From Mycogone perniciosa (Eukaryota; Ascomycota; Sordariomycetes; Hypocreales; Hypocreaceae): 43,276 bases of DNA. Positions within the stretch are counted from its first letter, which is position 1. The number at the start of each line of letters is the position of its first letter. The stretch spans positions 1 to 43,276 of the forward strand of contig JAOALB010000265.1 in the NCBI GenBank assembly GCA_025331125.1, read 5' to 3'. The notes under the pieces are model-generated. The model saw only the letters and a list, made by a program, of their open reading frames with translations. It was not told where the DNA came from and ran no database searches. Of this stretch, positions 41,701 through 43,276 are shown in pieces. The position numbers and the translations under genes are program-made.

Positions 41701-43239
41701 TGATTCTTGAGGCCGGTGGCGACGTTAATCTTCTCGATGAGTATGGCCGATCGCTTCTTAGCCTTGCTATGTCAAAAGAAAGCAAGTCGCTAGTCTGGAC
41801 GGTTCTAGAGTACTACCCAGCTCTAGACGTGAGAGTCACGGATAAGAATATAGCACTTCATCGTATTTCCGCCGAAACCCCCGTGGCATCGATTCGGCTA
41901 GTGGTCAATGCTGGGGGCGACATAACGGCAGCCAACAAGGCTTGGGAAACACCTCTGACTCGCGCAATCACAGCACACAACGCGGAAGCTGTGAGATATA
42001 TGCTGACCAAGAAATCCATTGTTGAGACTTTGAATCGTATTGCTTTCCACGACGTCGGTACAGCTCTCCACGTTGCGTGCCAAAGAAGCACGCTGGAGAT
42101 TGTTGAAATGCTCATTTCCAAAGGATCGAAAGTCAATCTGGGTTTTGCAGGAATTTATGCCACTCCATTAATGGCGGCGACGATAAATAAAGCCGCGGTC
42201 GCCGTAAAGGAGCAAATCATCCGGAAACTTCTCGAAGAAGGAGCTGATCCAACTATTTCGGCCGGCCTACTCGGATATCCAATCATCTCAGCTGCCTTAA
42301 GCTTTCCAGCTCATCTAATCGGATTGCTGATCGACCATAAGGTGTCCGTCGATGTCCAAGATCACTTTGGTCGGAAACCAGTCCATCTCGCTTGTTACAA
42401 ATTCCCTTGAGGTTTTGAACATCCTCAAAATCCCTAATTCCGATTTTGCTGCCAAGGACAAACTTGAACGCGTTCCCATTCACTATGCAGTATTGAGTGG
42501 ACAGGTTGACCTTGTGGAGGAGGTTTTGGTGCGCTCTGAGCAAATTGGGATCACGGTTGATGAGAAAGATAGTGATGGCTGGACACCATTGCTTTGGGCA
42601 TCTCATACCTCGCACATTTGGATGTGGGAGAGTCGGAGAGTCCCATCACACGAAGATGTGATTAGTTTCTTGCTCGACAAAAGTGCCAAGACTGAAGTTT
42701 CTGGCCGTGGTATATACGGGAACTGGACTGCGCTAGATATCTCACATTATCACAACGCTTACAGGTATGTCAATCCTATAACGCTACACCCCATTCACTT
42801 ATCTAGACCTCATACACTCAGACGAAACAATAAAATGCAACCAAGTTGCTTCTTGTTAAAAGTTTATGCATGGATATATTGTAACTGACATCTGATGTGC
42901 TATAGCATCACCAGCCAAATCAAGACGAAGGGCCGATCAAGACTTTTTTTAACCTCAAAACGAGGAAAGAAGGGGGTGTTAGCAGCTCGTGCCTGTAACT
43001 TTTGCCTTCTTCAGATAACTGGGATATATTTTCAGTCTTCCCATTACTTTGATCCAGTATTTCGCTTTAAATGCTACAGATCTACGTCATTCCCCTTCCC
43101 TCAGAATGGGTTTGACGACTGTGGTGATGACAGGGATTCGGAAATGTCAACCTCAGTAACGGATTATTCCACATCACGGCACATTCCACAACATGACATA
43201 TTCCTTCATTCCAACGCACATTCCTTAATTCCCAACTAG
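41668..43239 (+). pseudogene. Ankyrin-repeat/ZZ-finger gene remnant, 5'-truncated and frameshifted
   Basis: Ankyrin repeats run from the start of the open frame (LILEAGGDVNLLDEYGRSLL) through TALHVACQRSTLEIVEMLIS and KPVHLACY. There the frame breaks. One extra A in AAA at 42399-42401 shifts it, and reading on in the next frame gives NSLEVLNILKIPNSDF and more repeats (VPIHYAVLSGQVDLVEEVL, DGWTPLLWAS). A likely 141-nt intron (42765-42905) joins to the last exon. The end resembles a ZZ zinc finger (CNFCLLQITGIYFQ then FKCYRS), but several of its metal-binding cysteines are replaced. No ATG precedes the first repeat, which begins in mid-repeat, so the 5' end is missing. Such proteins occur in fungal NLR-like gene sets. 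Protein-protein binding was the probable role. Confidence 0.75.
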
Positions 43240-43276
43240 CTTGCAATAACAGCCGGATCCGTAAGTCAATGACGAT

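Overview
The window is nuclear DNA of a filamentous ascomycete (Pezizomycotina). This rests on short introns of about 47-75 nt with GTRNGT-like donors and CTAAC/CTGAC branch sites, densely packed genes on both strands, and typical filamentous-fungal families: MesA/Afi1, CVNH-LysM, a LysM effector, a CBM18-GH18 chitinase, and HET and ankyrin-ZZ genes. The gene set would suit a Sordariomycete, perhaps Hypocreales, but the sequence alone does not fix the genus. I saw no rRNA, tRNA or CRISPR locus and no intact transposon.

Layout. From 1 to 13.2 kb lie mostly housekeeping genes: a partial fungal transcription-factor-like protein (minus), a broken short-chain dehydrogenase (plus), Mediator subunit 10 (plus), a TPR/J-domain co-chaperone (minus), a myosin regulatory light-chain-like EF-hand protein (minus), and the polarity protein MesA/Afi1 (plus). 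From 13.9 to 27.3 kb the window is dominated by secreted proteins: a GDSL/SGNH hydrolase, a CBM18-GH18 chitinase, an astacin-like zinc protease, a five-LysM chitin-binding protein and a small cysteine-rich protein. A nucleoside-phosphorylase-domain protein of the type seen at the N-terminus of fungal NLRs sits among them. From 27.7 to 34.5 kb are S-formylglutathione hydrolase, an intracellular CVNH-LysM lectin, a 2OG-Fe(II) dioxygenase with an apparent frameshift, and an ACT-domain protein. From 35.4 to 43.2 kb every gene looks damaged: a DUF2235 hydrolase with a TGA at a Trp position, a HET gene with two stops flanking the HET domain, a subtilase missing most of its catalytic core, and an ankyrin/ZZ gene with a one-base frameshift.

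How the parts fit. The chitinase, protease and LysM genes look like a chitin-handling neighbourhood: one enzyme that cuts chitin, one binder that could shield or sequester chitin fragments, and one protease. The right end looks like a decaying block of allorecognition/NLR-type genes. Two loose ends stand out. A 9-bp motif, TACGGAGTA, occurs seven times, only between genes and once as a near-perfect palindrome. An open, transmembrane-encoding reading frame continues past the stop codon of the J-domain gene. All functional statements come from reading translated sequence and from family knowledge; no database search was run.
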